DNA from: Chloroflexota bacterium
GTDB taxonomy: Bacteria; Chloroflexota; Dehalococcoidia; Dehalococcoidales; RBG-16-60-22
Direction of reading: 5' to 3'
Length of the DNA: 35,671 nt
NCBI GenBank assembly: GCA_016190585.1
Contig: JACPQH010000103.1
Location: 1-35,671 of the forward strand
Numbering within the stretch: position 1 is the first letter of the stretch; the number at the start of each line of letters is the position of its first letter. A model generated the notes under the pieces. That model saw only the letters and a list, made by a program, of their open reading frames with translations, did no database searches and was not told the origin of the DNA. Both the position numbers and the translations under genes were made by a program. This document shows, in pieces, positions 15,580 to 23,640 of this stretch.

Positions 15580-16134
15580 CTAGTCCAGCAGGTGGTCCAG
15601 AAGAATCCTGAGACCGATGCCGATGAGGATGATGCCGCCGGCCAGCTCGGCACGCCGTCCCAGCCAGTCGCCGGCCCGCCGGCCGATTACGAAGCCGGAG
15701 GCGCTGACGACGAAGGCGGTGGCGCCGATTACGCCGCTGGCCAGCCAGATGTTCATGCGGAGGAAGGCGAAGGTCAGCCCGGCGGCCAGCGAGTCGATGC
15801 TGGTGGCCACCGCGAGGGTGAGCAGGACGACGATGCCCAGCCTGGCGACCGGTCTCTCCGCCTTTTCGTGGAAGGCGTTCCACACCATCCGGCCGCCGAT
15901 AAGGCCCAGCAGCCCGAAAGCCACCCAGTGATCGTAGCCGGCGATGATGTCGGTCAGGGCCCGGCCGGCCAGGTACCCGATGGCGGGCATCAGCGCCTGG
16001 GCGAGACCGAATGAGAGCGCCACGGCCAGGGCCTCGCGGAGGCGGCTCTGCCGCGTGATGCTGATTCCCAAGGCCACGGCAAAGCAGTCAGCGGACAACC
16101 CGAGGGCGATAACCAGGATAGAGACGAAGTCCAT
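15580..16134 (-). CDS. mntP: Manganese efflux pump MntP
   Basis: 184 residues, a six-helix integral membrane protein of the MntP (YebN) family exporting Mn(II). Diagnostic are the two internally related motifs: ALGLSADCFAVALGISI near residue 12 and LAVATSIDSLAAGLTF near residue 106, with their conserved aspartates. It starts 2 bases after the stop of the CinA-type gene, so the two are co-transcribed. About 90 bases separate its stop from the gas vesicle promoter, and no clear terminator lies between. No yybP-ykoY-type leader is possible right before it, since the gap is too short. Confidence 0.94.
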   Translation of the reverse strand: MDFVSILVIALGLSADCFAVALGISITRQSRLREALAVALSFGLAQALMPAIGYLAGRALTDIIAGYDHWVAFGLLGLIGGRMVWNAFHEKAERPVARLGIVVLLTLAVATSIDSLAAGLTFAFLRMNIWLASGVIGATAFVVSASGFVIGRRAGDWLGRRAELAGGIILIGIGLRILLDHLLD

Positions 16135-16136
16135 AG

Positions 16137-16613
16137 CTAGAGGCCGGTCAGGTACTTCTCTAGCCAGTCAAGAGCGGCGAGGGCGGCGCCCATCTTGTTC
16201 GCCTCGCGTTCGCCGTGGAAGATATGACGCTGGCTGAAATTCCCGCCCTTATGGGCGAGCCCCAGGTAGAAAAGGCCAGTCGGCTTTTCGGCCGTCGCGC
16301 CGCCCGGCCCCGCGACGCCGGTATCGGCCAGGCAGATATCGACGGCCAGGACGCGCCGGCCGCCCGCCGCCATCTCCTCGGCCACCGGGGCGCTGACCGC
16401 GCCGAATGATGCGATAGATGCCTGGCTGACGCCCACGATGCGTACCTTGATATCGTTGCTGTAGGCCGTTACCGAGCCCTTGTAGTAGTCCGAGCTGCCC
16501 GGCACATTAGTGATCAGGTGGGATACCAGGCCACCGGTGGCCGACTCCACCACGCCCAGGGTCAACCCGCCGCGCCTCAGCAGTTCGCCGACAGCCCATT
16601 CCGGACCGGGCAT
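16137..16613 (-). CDS. CinA C-terminal-type nicotinamide-nucleotide amidase
   Basis: 158 residues covering only the CinA C-terminal (PncC) domain, which hydrolyses nicotinamide mononucleotide to nicotinate mononucleotide in pyridine nucleotide recycling. Motifs are LGVVESATGGLVSHLI with the proposed catalytic serine, YYKGSVTAYSNDIK, and TGVAGPGG. The length agrees with stand-alone PncC. The ATG at 16613 has only a weak GGGATA upstream. It leads a two-gene unit with mntP. The AT-rich gap to the divergent DUF1284 gene contains TATAAT-like sequences on the minus strand but no convincing -35. Confidence 0.93.
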   Translation of the reverse strand: MPGPEWAVGELLRRGGLTLGVVESATGGLVSHLITNVPGSSDYYKGSVTAYSNDIKVRIVGVSQASIASFGAVSAPVAEEMAAGGRRVLAVDICLADTGVAGPGGATAEKPTGLFYLGLAHKGGNFSQRHIFHGEREANKMGAALAALDWLEKYLTGL

Positions 16614-16741
16614 TATCCCGGCTCCGGCTGGCAGGATTTAAGCTCTTCGATTGGTCTGGCCGCAGACTTCATGATAATATGAACAAAATGATTATATAAC
16701 AAGACCGGCCTTTTGGATAACCAGGCCCACAGGAGCCAATG

Positions 16742-17146
16742 ATGTCGCTGCCAGAGATAAAGCTGCGCCCGCACCACATCTGCTGCACGCCCTACACCAC
16801 GATGGATTTCGCCGAGCGCGACCCGGACTTCCAGAAGCTGGTGGACCGGACCAAGAACCTCCTGCTCACGAGCCAGGAGCAGCCGGTGGTCATCAGCGAA
16901 AACCCCGACGGGCTGTGCTACAAGTGCCCGCACTACAAGGACGGGGCCTGTACCTCCTCCGACGGCCAGGAGGCCGAGGTCAGGAAATGGGACGCCATAC
17001 TGCTCCGGGAGCTGGGCGTGCCGTTTGACACCCGCCTGACGGCGGCGGAATGGAAGGAGCTGGTGCGGCGTAAATCCCCGTTCCGGCTATGCCAGCGCTG
17101 CCGCTGGGCCCGTTACTGCACCATCGCGAAACCCCGGCCGGCCTGA
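16742..17146 (+). CDS. DUF1284 cysteine-rich protein
   Basis: 134 residues. The N-terminal LRPHHICCTPY and the region DGLCYKCPHYKDGAC match DUF1284, a family of unknown function with conserved cysteines that might bind an iron-sulfur cluster or zinc. A further cysteine set, LCQRCRWARYC, lies near the C-terminus, giving at least nine cysteines. ATG 16742 is preferred over 16739 because AGGAG is then 6 bases away. It is translationally coupled to the DUF167 gene by a TGATG overlap. Confidence 0.85.
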   Translation: MSLPEIKLRPHHICCTPYTTMDFAERDPDFQKLVDRTKNLLLTSQEQPVVISENPDGLCYKCPHYKDGACTSSDGQEAEVRKWDAILLRELGVPFDTRLTAAEWKELVRRKSPFRLCQRCRWARYCTIAKPRPA

Positions 17147-17451
17147 TGGCGGAGGCCAGGCTCCCGGTACACGTCTACCCCGCCGCCCCCCGCAGCGAGA
17201 TTACCGGGTTCCGGGGTGGCGTCCTGGAAATCAGGGTCGCCGCGCCGCCGGTCAAGGGCAAGGCCAACCGGGAGCTGGTTGCCTGCCTCAGCCGCGCCCT
17301 CGGCGTCAGCAAGGGCTCGGTCTCGCTCCTGAAGGGCGCCGCCGCCCGCAACAAGCTCATCGCCATCCAGGGCCTGGACCTCGCCGAGGTTTTCAGGCGG
17401 CTCGGCGTGAGCCCTTCCGCCGGCGGTACCAGAGAATGCCCAGGAGGATAA
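17146..17451 (+). CDS. DUF167 (YggU) family protein
   Basis: 101 residues. The family core is clear: PVHVYPAAPRSEI, GGVLEIRVAAPPVKGKANRELVACLSRAL, and KGAAARNKLIAI; the PVxGKAN motif is diagnostic. The family (YggU/C15orf40) is of unknown function and often lies near YggT genes, which are not visible here. ATG 17146 overlaps the upstream TGA by one base. Its last 59 bases overlap the 3' end of the convergent DUF4349 gene; both tails look coding, so the overlap may be real. Confidence 0.87.
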   Translation: MAEARLPVHVYPAAPRSEITGFRGGVLEIRVAAPPVKGKANRELVACLSRALGVSKGSVSLLKGAAARNKLIAIQGLDLAEVFRRLGVSPSAGGTRECPGG

Positions 17452-18475
17452 CAATCCAGACCGGGCTGAATATCCCCACCCAGATGAGGACGTTGAACAA
17501 CGCCTGGCCGAAGACAACCAGCCCGTTCCAGGCGGTCCCGGCGATGTTGCCCGGGTTCCAGCCGGCCTCGACGCCGACATAGCGGGTGCGCGTCTCGGCG
17601 CCGGTGTTGCCGCGGTCATCGGTCACGGTAAGAGAAACCGTGTAGTCGCCGGCGCTGGTATAGGCGTGAGAGGGGCTGACCTCGTTGCTGGTGTTGCCGT
17701 CGCCGAAGTCCCACTGGTAGCTGTACGGCGGGAAACCGCCGCTTACCTGGGCGGTGAACCTGATGTTGTCTCCCGTTTTGACGCGTGACTTGTCCGCGGT
17801 CAGCGCCACGTCGAGCCGGCCCTGCTCGAGCTTGACATCGATCAGCGAGGTGGCTGACGTCCTTTCCAGGTAGAGCATCCGGCCCTTGGTCTGCTCAATC
17901 TCGCCCCGGGTGCGCGTCAGCTCCCGCTGGATGGCCAGGATGTCCTCGATCTTCTCAGCCCGTTCCATCAGGCGCAGGAGCTGGGCCTCGGCCGCCTCCA
18001 GGTTCTTGAGCTTGGACTGGAGGTCGGTATATTCCTCGGTGACGTCCTTGCTCGAAGTCGTCTCGGAGGTGACTTCGACCGCCATGCCGCGCAGGGTCGC
18101 CATGGCCTCGCCGAAACGCTCGGCGGGCACCCTAATGGTGATCGCCCCGACCAGGCGCCGGCCATCCCGCCAGCTCCGCGACGAGACGACATACCCCTGG
18201 AGCGTCTCCGCCAGGCGGGTTATCTCCCCGATGGAAGCGGCGACATCTTCCACCACCAGGTCGAGGTTGCCGGTGCGCACGATCATCCGGTCGATGTCCC
18301 CGATTAAATCGTCGCCGGCGTCAGGCGCCGAAGGAACGACCGTGGTCATGGGCGGCGCCGGGGCGGGGACCGCGCCGGGAACCCCCACGGTCGGGCCTTC
18401 CTTGGACGCGGGCGCGGCGCATGCCCCGAACAGCAGCACGCCCAGCACCGCGATAACCAGCGCCAGCTTTTTCAT
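17393..18475 (-). CDS. DUF4349 lipoprotein with PKD domain
   Basis: About 360 residues. A lipoprotein signal (MKKLALVIAVLGVLLFGAC, lipid-anchored cysteine) is followed by a Pro/Ala linker. Then comes DUF4349: IVRTGNLDLVVEDVAASIGEI, VSSRSWRDGRRLVGAITIRVP and a coiled coil (LKNLEAAEAQLLRLMERAEKI). A PKD domain follows (GGFPPYSYQWDFGDGNTSNE, with the WDFGDG motif), then a membrane helix (LIWVGIFSPVWIVILLGILW) and a basic tail. The protein is probably extracytoplasmic and anchored at both ends. GGAGG stands 7 bases before ATG 18475. Function is unknown; PKD domains commonly mediate surface protein contacts. Confidence 0.9.
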   Translation of the reverse strand: MKKLALVIAVLGVLLFGACAAPASKEGPTVGVPGAVPAPAPPMTTVVPSAPDAGDDLIGDIDRMIVRTGNLDLVVEDVAASIGEITRLAETLQGYVVSSRSWRDGRRLVGAITIRVPAERFGEAMATLRGMAVEVTSETTSSKDVTEEYTDLQSKLKNLEAAEAQLLRLMERAEKIEDILAIQRELTRTRGEIEQTKGRMLYLERTSATSLIDVKLEQGRLDVALTADKSRVKTGDNIRFTAQVSGGFPPYSYQWDFGDGNTSNEVSPSHAYTSAGDYTVSLTVTDDRGNTGAETRTRYVGVEAGWNPGNIAGTAWNGLVVFGQALFNVLIWVGIFSPVWIVILLGILWYRRRKGSRRAA

Positions 18476-18600
18476 CATCAGACCTCCGGCAGGAATCACC
18501 TCACTATACTACACAACGTATCATCAAGGGAAAGGTTAGCTTCAGGCCCCCGTACGCGGGCTAATTGTACGCCGCGCTCAAAAAAGATACACTAAGACCG

Positions 18601-19785
18601 GTGACCGCACTGGAAAACATCATAAGGGAACGCATCGCCGCCCAGGGCCGGATAACCTTCGCCGAGTTCATGGAGGCCGCGCTCTATTACCCGGGGCGGG
18701 GCTACTATACATCCGAACGGGACAGGGTGGGGGCGGCGGGGGACTTTTACACCAGCCCGGCCACCCACCCGGTTTTCGCGGCGCTTATCGGGCGGCAGCT
18801 CGAGCAGATGTGGCGGCTCCTCGGCTGCCCGGCGAGCTTCGGCGTGCTGGAAATGGGCGCGGGCAGGGGGCCGCTGGCGCGTGACCTGCTCGGCTATCTG
18901 CCGGAGCTTTCCCCGGAGTTCGCTAGCGCCGTCAGCTACGCCGCCGGGGAGAAAGATTCCTTAACGGTGCTTCAAGGCGCGGCGGACTTCGATAATATCA
19001 CCGGCTGTATTATGTCAAATGAGCTGCTCGACGCCCTGCCGGTGCACCGGGTAACGGTCCGCGGCGGCCTCCTGCAGGAAATCTACGTGACGCTCAGGGG
19101 CGATGAGCTCGTTGAGGCCCTTGACGGGCCTTCCACGCCGGAGCTGGCCGGATACCTCGCCGCCGCCGGGGTGGAGCTGCCCGAGGGCTACCGGACGGAG
19201 ATAAACCTGAACATCAGGCCCTGGGCGGGTGAGGTCTCGCGCCGCCTCAGCCGGGGTTTCGTGCTGACGATTGATTACGGTTTACCCGCCCGCCACCGGT
19301 ACTCCCCGGAGCGACGAGGGGGCACGCTCGCCACCTGCTACCGGCACACCAGCGGCAGCAACCCTTACATCCATATCGGCGAGCAGGACATCACCAGCCA
19401 CGTTGATTTCTCCGGCGCCGCCCGCTTCGGCGAGGAGAAGGGCCTTGACCCGGTGTGCCTGATGCCGCAGCGCGACTTCCTGCTGAACCTGGGGCTGGAC
19501 TCTTATATCCGGACGCTGCCGCGAGAATCGCTCAGCTACGATGAGTACCTGGCCAACCGTATGGCGATGCTCGAACTGGTCAAACCGGAGGGGCTGGGGG
19601 GCTTCGGCGTGCTCATCCAGAGCCGCGCCGCCCGGGGGGAAGACCTTTACTGCCTCCGGCCGGATAACGCGCTGAAGGCGCAGGACGGTCCGGCGCACCG
19701 CGCCGCGCCCCTCCTCAGGGACGAGCACACCCCCCTCCTGCGCGGCAAATACCCGCACTACCAGTCTCTTGACGGGGGCGGGTAA
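18601..19785 (+). CDS. MidA/NDUFAF7-type SAM-dependent methyltransferase
   Basis: About 394 residues, COG1565 family. Typical are FAEFMEAALYYPGRGYY, GAAGDFYTSPATHPVFAALIGRQLEQMW, the SAM-binding FGVLEMGAGRGPLARDLL, and MSNELLDALPVHRV. In mitochondria the family member methylates an arginine of complex I NDUFS2; the bacterial substrate is not known. GTG 18601 is preferred: the conserved domain begins right after it, and a TTGTAC-17-TACACT promoter-like pair at 18565-18593 would start transcription at about this codon (leaderless). TTG 18565 is the alternative. It is a single gene with no nuo genes nearby. Confidence 0.9.
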   Translation: MTALENIIRERIAAQGRITFAEFMEAALYYPGRGYYTSERDRVGAAGDFYTSPATHPVFAALIGRQLEQMWRLLGCPASFGVLEMGAGRGPLARDLLGYLPELSPEFASAVSYAAGEKDSLTVLQGAADFDNITGCIMSNELLDALPVHRVTVRGGLLQEIYVTLRGDELVEALDGPSTPELAGYLAAAGVELPEGYRTEINLNIRPWAGEVSRRLSRGFVLTIDYGLPARHRYSPERRGGTLATCYRHTSGSNPYIHIGEQDITSHVDFSGAARFGEEKGLDPVCLMPQRDFLLNLGLDSYIRTLPRESLSYDEYLANRMAMLELVKPEGLGGFGVLIQSRAARGEDLYCLRPDNALKAQDGPAHRAAPLLRDEHTPLLRGKYPHYQSLDGGG

Positions 19786-19801
19786 GGGCCGGACGCGCGG
19801 G

Positions 19802-20044
19802 CTAAGTTTTCGGTTTCCGCAGGTTATCCGGCGCCCTGACGACGGGCAGGTTGGTTGATTTTATCTGGTAGACCGGTCTGCCATCCTCGTCATAGAGGCC
19901 GTCTATCCTGAAAAAGCCGCTGACTACCAGCTTTATCTTGATAACCGCGCCGTCCATTAGCTGGTACTCGTTCCAGTCCTCACGCCGGGTCTGGAAATCA
20001 ACTTCGGTAGCCTCGACCTCACGTCCCTGAAAGTTAATCTTCAT
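19802..20044 (-). CDS. Small conserved hypothetical protein
   Basis: 80 residues, predicted mostly beta strand: MKINFQGREVEATEVDF, then WNEYQLMDGAVIKIKLVVSGFFRIDG and GRPVYQIKSTNLPVV. It resembles short uncharacterised proteins that I recall from anaerobic bacteria (the D-W-N-E-Y-x-L-x-D-G pattern), with no known function. AAGGTGG lies about 5 bases upstream of ATG. It starts 22 bases after acyP and probably ends the rnc-led operon. Confidence 0.75.
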   Translation of the reverse strand: MKINFQGREVEATEVDFQTRREDWNEYQLMDGAVIKIKLVVSGFFRIDGLYDEDGRPVYQIKSTNLPVVRAPDNLRKPKT

Positions 20045-20066
20045 TATGCCACCTTCTCGACGGCCG

Positions 20067-20345
20067 CTATCTCACCCGGAAATCCGGGAAAGCGCCCGCC
20101 CTCTCTGACCAGACCGTGTCGACCCGCTCGACCTTCGCCGCCGGCGGCCCGCGCCTGAGATGCTCGAGCAGTTTCTCAAGCTGGCCCCTCTCGCCCTCGG
20201 CATACACCTCGACCGCGCCGTCCGGCGTGTTGCGGACGAAGCCCCGGATATCCAGTTGGGCGGCGTGGCGGGCCACGAAAGAGCGGTAGAAAACACCCTG
20301 CACCCGGCCGTGAATGACTGCCTGAAGCGCGGCCAGCTCAGCCAT
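20067..20345 (-). CDS. acyP: Acylphosphatase
   Basis: 92 residues. It hydrolyses carboxyl-phosphate bonds of acylphosphates. The signature VIHGRVQGVFYRSFVARHAA holds the catalytic arginine, and GFVRNTPDGAVEVYAEGE holds the catalytic asparagine. It has the single-domain length of the family. There is no strong ribosome site, so it may depend on coupling with the 50-residue gene 23 bases upstream. Confidence 0.95.
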   Translation of the reverse strand: MAELAALQAVIHGRVQGVFYRSFVARHAAQLDIRGFVRNTPDGAVEVYAEGERGQLEKLLEHLRRGPPAAKVERVDTVWSERAGAFPDFRVR

Positions 20346-20368
20346 AACGCCAAACGCGTCCGGCGAGG

Positions 20369-20521
20369 CTATTCTTCTTCGCCGGATTCCCGGGGCTTCT
20401 TGCCTTTTTTGATGACTTCCACGTCAACCGGACTCGGGGGCAGAATTGCGGCATTCAGCGACCGCTGGGGATCTTTTTTCGGTTTTTTTGTCTCCCTTCG
20501 CCTGACATCCTTGGAACCCAT
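20369..20521 (-). CDS. Lysine-rich 50-residue protein
   Basis: A short frame (ATG 20521 to TAG 20369) beginning MGSKDVRRRETKKPKKDPQ and containing LPPSPVDVEVIKKGKKP, ending in an acidic GEEE. A good GAGGTG stands 5 bases before the ATG, and it sits neatly between rnc and acyP with no overlap. I recall similar MGxKDxxRRExKKPKK proteins in Chloroflexota and other anaerobes, with no known function. The high positive charge would suit nucleic acid or ribosome contact, which is speculation. Confidence 0.72.
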   Translation of the reverse strand: MGSKDVRRRETKKPKKDPQRSLNAAILPPSPVDVEVIKKGKKPRESGEEE

Positions 20522-20551
20522 ATGAACACCTCTAGAGATTTTTCTTGCAGT

Positions 20552-21256
20552 TTAGTCCGAGCGCAGGGTAAAGTCAAGACGCTCTAGCGCCAGGCGCGCC
20601 GCTTCGACCTCGGCCAGCTTCTTGCTGCGCCCGGAGCCGGTACCGAGCACGGCGCTGCCCGCCAGCACCTCGACGGTAAATATCTTTTCGTGGTCGGGAC
20701 CAACAGCTTCGACGATACGGTAGACCGGAGTTACCTGCCTTCTGGACTGTATCATCTCCTGAAGGCACGACTTGTAATCAAGGCCCTCCGCCCGGCAACT
20801 GAGCCGGTTAATCTCGGACCCGGACAGCCTCAGGATAAAGTCCCGGGCCGTTTCCAGCCCGCGGTCGAGAAAAACGGCGGCGATCAAGGCTTCCAGCGCC
20901 CCCGCCAGGTTCACGGTTTTCTCCCGGCCGCCGCTGGTCTCCTCGCCCCTGCCCAGGTAAAGAAGGCCGCCCAGCGAGATGGACCGGGCGAACCCGGCCA
21001 GCGTATCCCGGCGGACCAGGGCGGAGCGGAGCTTGGTCATCTGCCCTTCGGAAATCTCGGGGAAATCACGGTAAAGCTTTTCGGCGATGACCAGTCCCAG
21101 CACGGCGTCGCCCAGGAACTCCAGCCGCTCGTTTGAGCCAGCCGCGAACCCGGGATTTTCATTGACATAGGAGCTGTGCGCCAGGGCCTGCTGGAGCAGG
21201 GAGACGTCCTTGAAGCTCACGCCGAGGGCGGTCTGGAAGTTATCTAAGTCCTGCAA
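20552..21256 (-). CDS. rnc: Ribonuclease III
   Basis: 234 residues. Double-strand-specific endoribonuclease for rRNA and mRNA processing. The catalytic signature SNERLEFLGDAVLGLVIAE is present, the second catalytic glutamate is in AGALEALIAAVFLDRG, and a dsRNA-binding domain spans about 160-230 (DYKSCLQEMIQSRRQ to SKKLAEVEAARLALERL). The frame starts at TTG 21256, with AGAGG about 10 bases upstream. The lysine-rich gene begins 30 bases after its stop, so they are probably one unit. Confidence 0.96.
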   Translation of the reverse strand: MQDLDNFQTALGVSFKDVSLLQQALAHSSYVNENPGFAAGSNERLEFLGDAVLGLVIAEKLYRDFPEISEGQMTKLRSALVRRDTLAGFARSISLGGLLYLGRGEETSGGREKTVNLAGALEALIAAVFLDRGLETARDFILRLSGSEINRLSCRAEGLDYKSCLQEMIQSRRQVTPVYRIVEAVGPDHEKIFTVEVLAGSAVLGTGSGRSKKLAEVEAARLALERLDFTLRSD

Positions 21257-21352
21257 CCGTATGGAACCTCTGCTTTAAGCATAGATTCCGCTCCGCAGGC
21301 TTGTCAACTTTGATTGAAATGGGGGGGGTCAGGACGGCGAGGCAAGCCGGGC

Positions 21353-22543
21353 TCAGCCCGCTTTGACGATCCGTCCCACGGTCGCGCCGAGGGTACGGCA
21401 GCGCTCCAGGTCTTTCGACCCCGGATGCCACTTGACCTGGACGCCCTCGGCCACCAGGGGGATTTTCGCCCGGGCCAGGTGGTCTTCGATGATTTTTACC
21501 GCGTCGCCGCTCCAGCCGTAGGTGCCGAAAGCCGCCCCGATCTTGTTGAGGAACCTCAGACCACGAATATCTTCCAGCACCGGGCTGATGGTGGGCAGGA
21601 TACCGTTGTTCAGGGTGGGCGAGCCGATGAGCAGAGCCTTGGTCTTGAATATCTCGGTGAGAACGTCGTTGCGGTCGGTGATGGCCATATGATAGAGACG
21701 GTACGGCACGCCTTCGGCGGCGAGGCCTTCCCCGACCGCTTCGGCCATCAGCCGGGTACCCTGCCACATGGTGTCGAAGAGGACCACGGCGCTTTTCTGC
21801 GGTGTCTGCGCCGCCCATTCCTGGTAGCGGCGGACTATCTGCAGCGGGTCCTTGCGCCATATCACGCCGTGGCTGGGCGCGATGATGCTTACCGGCAGGT
21901 CAAGGGCGAGCACCTCCTGGATTTTCTTGGCGACCTGACCGCTGTACGGGGCCAGGATATTGGCGTAATACTTGATGGCTTCCTCATACAGCTCCCCCTG
22001 GTCTACCTCGTCGTTGAACCGCCCGCCGGTGGCATAGTGCTGGCCGAAGGCGTCAGTGGACATCAGGATATTGTCGCCGGTCAGGTAGGTAAACATGGTA
22101 TCGGGCCAGTGCAGCATCGGGGCTTCGATGAAGACCATCTCGCGCTTGCCCAGGCTTATCCGGTCTCCGGTCTGCACCGGCTTGAAGTTCCAGGACTGGT
22201 GGTAATGGCCTTCGACGCTCTCCCGTCCCCGCCGGGAGACGATGAGAGTGGCGTTCGGCGCGGCGCTTACGACGGCCGGCAGGGTGCTGGAATGGTCGAC
22301 CTCGGCGTGATTGACCACGATATAGTCAATCCGGGCCGGGTCAACGACCTGGCGGATATTATCAAGAAAGTCGTCCTGGAAGGGGTGCCATACCGCGTCC
22401 ACCAGCGCGATTTTTTCATCGACAATGAGGTAGGAGTTGTAGCTTGAGCCCCGGTGGGTGGACAGTTCGTAGCCGTGAAAGTACCGCAGCGCCCAGTCGA
22501 CCACCCCTACCCAGTAGAACCCCGGTGCCATCTCGGTTATCAT
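21353..22543 (-). CDS. Flavodiiron protein (A-type flavoprotein)
   Basis: 396 residues. It reduces O2 to water and/or NO to N2O, drawing electrons from rubredoxin, for protection of anaerobes. The N-terminal metallo-beta-lactamase-like domain has the diiron motif HAEVDH (H79, E81, D83, H84), and other ligands lie in MLHWPD, MSTDAFGQH and APSHGVIW. The C-terminal flavodoxin domain has the FMN loop FDTMWQGTRLM and GSPTLNNGILP. It lacks a C-terminal rubredoxin domain, so a separate donor is needed; a rubredoxin gene lies at 27228. ATG with AAGGAG overlaps the preceding hydrolase stop (ATGA). Confidence 0.96.
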   Translation of the reverse strand: MITEMAPGFYWVGVVDWALRYFHGYELSTHRGSSYNSYLIVDEKIALVDAVWHPFQDDFLDNIRQVVDPARIDYIVVNHAEVDHSSTLPAVVSAAPNATLIVSRRGRESVEGHYHQSWNFKPVQTGDRISLGKREMVFIEAPMLHWPDTMFTYLTGDNILMSTDAFGQHYATGGRFNDEVDQGELYEEAIKYYANILAPYSGQVAKKIQEVLALDLPVSIIAPSHGVIWRKDPLQIVRRYQEWAAQTPQKSAVVLFDTMWQGTRLMAEAVGEGLAAEGVPYRLYHMAITDRNDVLTEIFKTKALLIGSPTLNNGILPTISPVLEDIRGLRFLNKIGAAFGTYGWSGDAVKIIEDHLARAKIPLVAEGVQVKWHPGSKDLERCRTLGATVGRIVKAG

Positions 22544-23232
22544 GTCGTGCTCCTTTCCGTCTCCGCCCGCACCTCCCCGCTTCCCAGGTAATTTTCAAAC
22601 CAGTTTACCGCAAAACGGGCCACCTGTTCCAGTGCCCCCGGCTCCTCAAAGAGATGGGTCGCCCCGGGAACAATGACCAGCTTTTTCTCGCCATTCAGCT
22701 TTTCCAGCGCCTTGCGGTTAAGGTCGATGACGGCATCGTCCAGCCCGCCGACGATGAGCAGCGTGGGGGCCTTCACCAGCGGGAGCGCCTTGAAAGCGAG
22801 GTCGGGCCGGCCGCCCCGCGAGACGACGGCGTAAACCGTGTCAGGCCGTTCCGCGGCGGCAACCAGGGCGGCGGCGGCGCCGGTACTGGCGCCGAAATAG
22901 CCGGGCCTTAAAGCCGCCGTCTCCGGGCCTTGCTGCGCCCAGTCAGTAGCCTGGACCAGCCGGCGGGAAAGGAGCTCGATATCGAACCGTAGCCGCGCGG
23001 TATGCATGTCTTCCGCCTCCTCGGCGGGCGTGAGCAGGTCGAAAAGGAGGGTAGCGATGCCGGCGTCCCGCAGCACCCGGGCCACCGAGCGGTTACGCGG
23101 GCTGAAACGGCTGCTGCCGCTGCCGTGAGCGAAGAGGACGAGGCCCCGGGCGTGCGGCGGAACACCGAGGTTGCCTTCCAGCTTCAATTTTCCCGCCGGG
23201 ATACTGACGGGCTCCTCCCCCGTTTCCGGCAT
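22540..23232 (-). CDS. Alpha/beta hydrolase (dienelactone hydrolase-like)
   Basis: 230 residues. Features are an oxyanion-type LVLFAHGSGSSRFSPRNRSVA, a nucleophile elbow GYFGASTGAAAAL with the serine in GASTG, a catalytic aspartate region IVGGLDDAVID, and histidine in PGATHLFEE. This subfamily is often fused to or placed beside COG1926 phosphoribosyltransferases, and one is encoded two genes upstream here. The substrate is unknown. ATG directly follows the stop of the PNPOx-like gene, and its own stop overlaps the flavodiiron gene start. Confidence 0.9.
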   Translation of the reverse strand: MPETGEEPVSIPAGKLKLEGNLGVPPHARGLVLFAHGSGSSRFSPRNRSVARVLRDAGIATLLFDLLTPAEEAEDMHTARLRFDIELLSRRLVQATDWAQQGPETAALRPGYFGASTGAAAALVAAAERPDTVYAVVSRGGRPDLAFKALPLVKAPTLLIVGGLDDAVIDLNRKALEKLNGEKKLVIVPGATHLFEEPGALEQVARFAVNWFENYLGSGEVRAETERSTT

Positions 23233-23640
23233 CTAGGCCTCCTCGATGTCGTTATGCGACGCCCGCCGGAACTCCAGGACCCGGTCGACATGCACCAGCA
23301 GCCGCCTCTCCGCCTGGAGGATACCGCCTTTGCGCTCGATATCGGGCACGAAGCCGTTAATCAGGCTGGTCTCCTTGATTTCCTCAAGCTCACCGAGGAA
23401 CTGGTAACCGGTGTCCGAGACCGGGTCCCAGACGATCACCGCGAGGCGGGGGTTGCGCTGGAGGTTGGCGACGGTCGTCGGGCAAAACCACTCGGCGAGA
23501 ACAATGTGGCCGGGCTCGGAAAAAGCGGCGTGTCCGGCGGCTGCCAGATGGGGCCAGCCCCGGTCATCGGCCGTGGCGATAAAGGCATGCCCCAGTTCCG
23601 CCGCCAGGGCCGCCGCGTTTTCCAGGGTTCCCGGTCTCAT
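23233..23640 (-). CDS. Pyridoxamine 5'-phosphate oxidase-like flavoprotein
   Basis: 135 residues of the PNPOx-like split-barrel type: GHAFIATADDRGWPHLAA, then HIVLAEWFCPTTVANLQRNPRLAVIVWDP, and GYQFLGELEEI. These proteins bind FMN or related flavins and are oxidoreductases of varied function; true pyridoxine oxidation is unlikely given the small size. It is coupled at both ends (ATGA with the phosphoribosyltransferase, no gap to the hydrolase). Confidence 0.9.
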   Translation of the reverse strand: MRPGTLENAAALAAELGHAFIATADDRGWPHLAAAGHAAFSEPGHIVLAEWFCPTTVANLQRNPRLAVIVWDPVSDTGYQFLGELEEIKETSLINGFVPDIERKGGILQAERRLLVHVDRVLEFRRASHNDIEEA

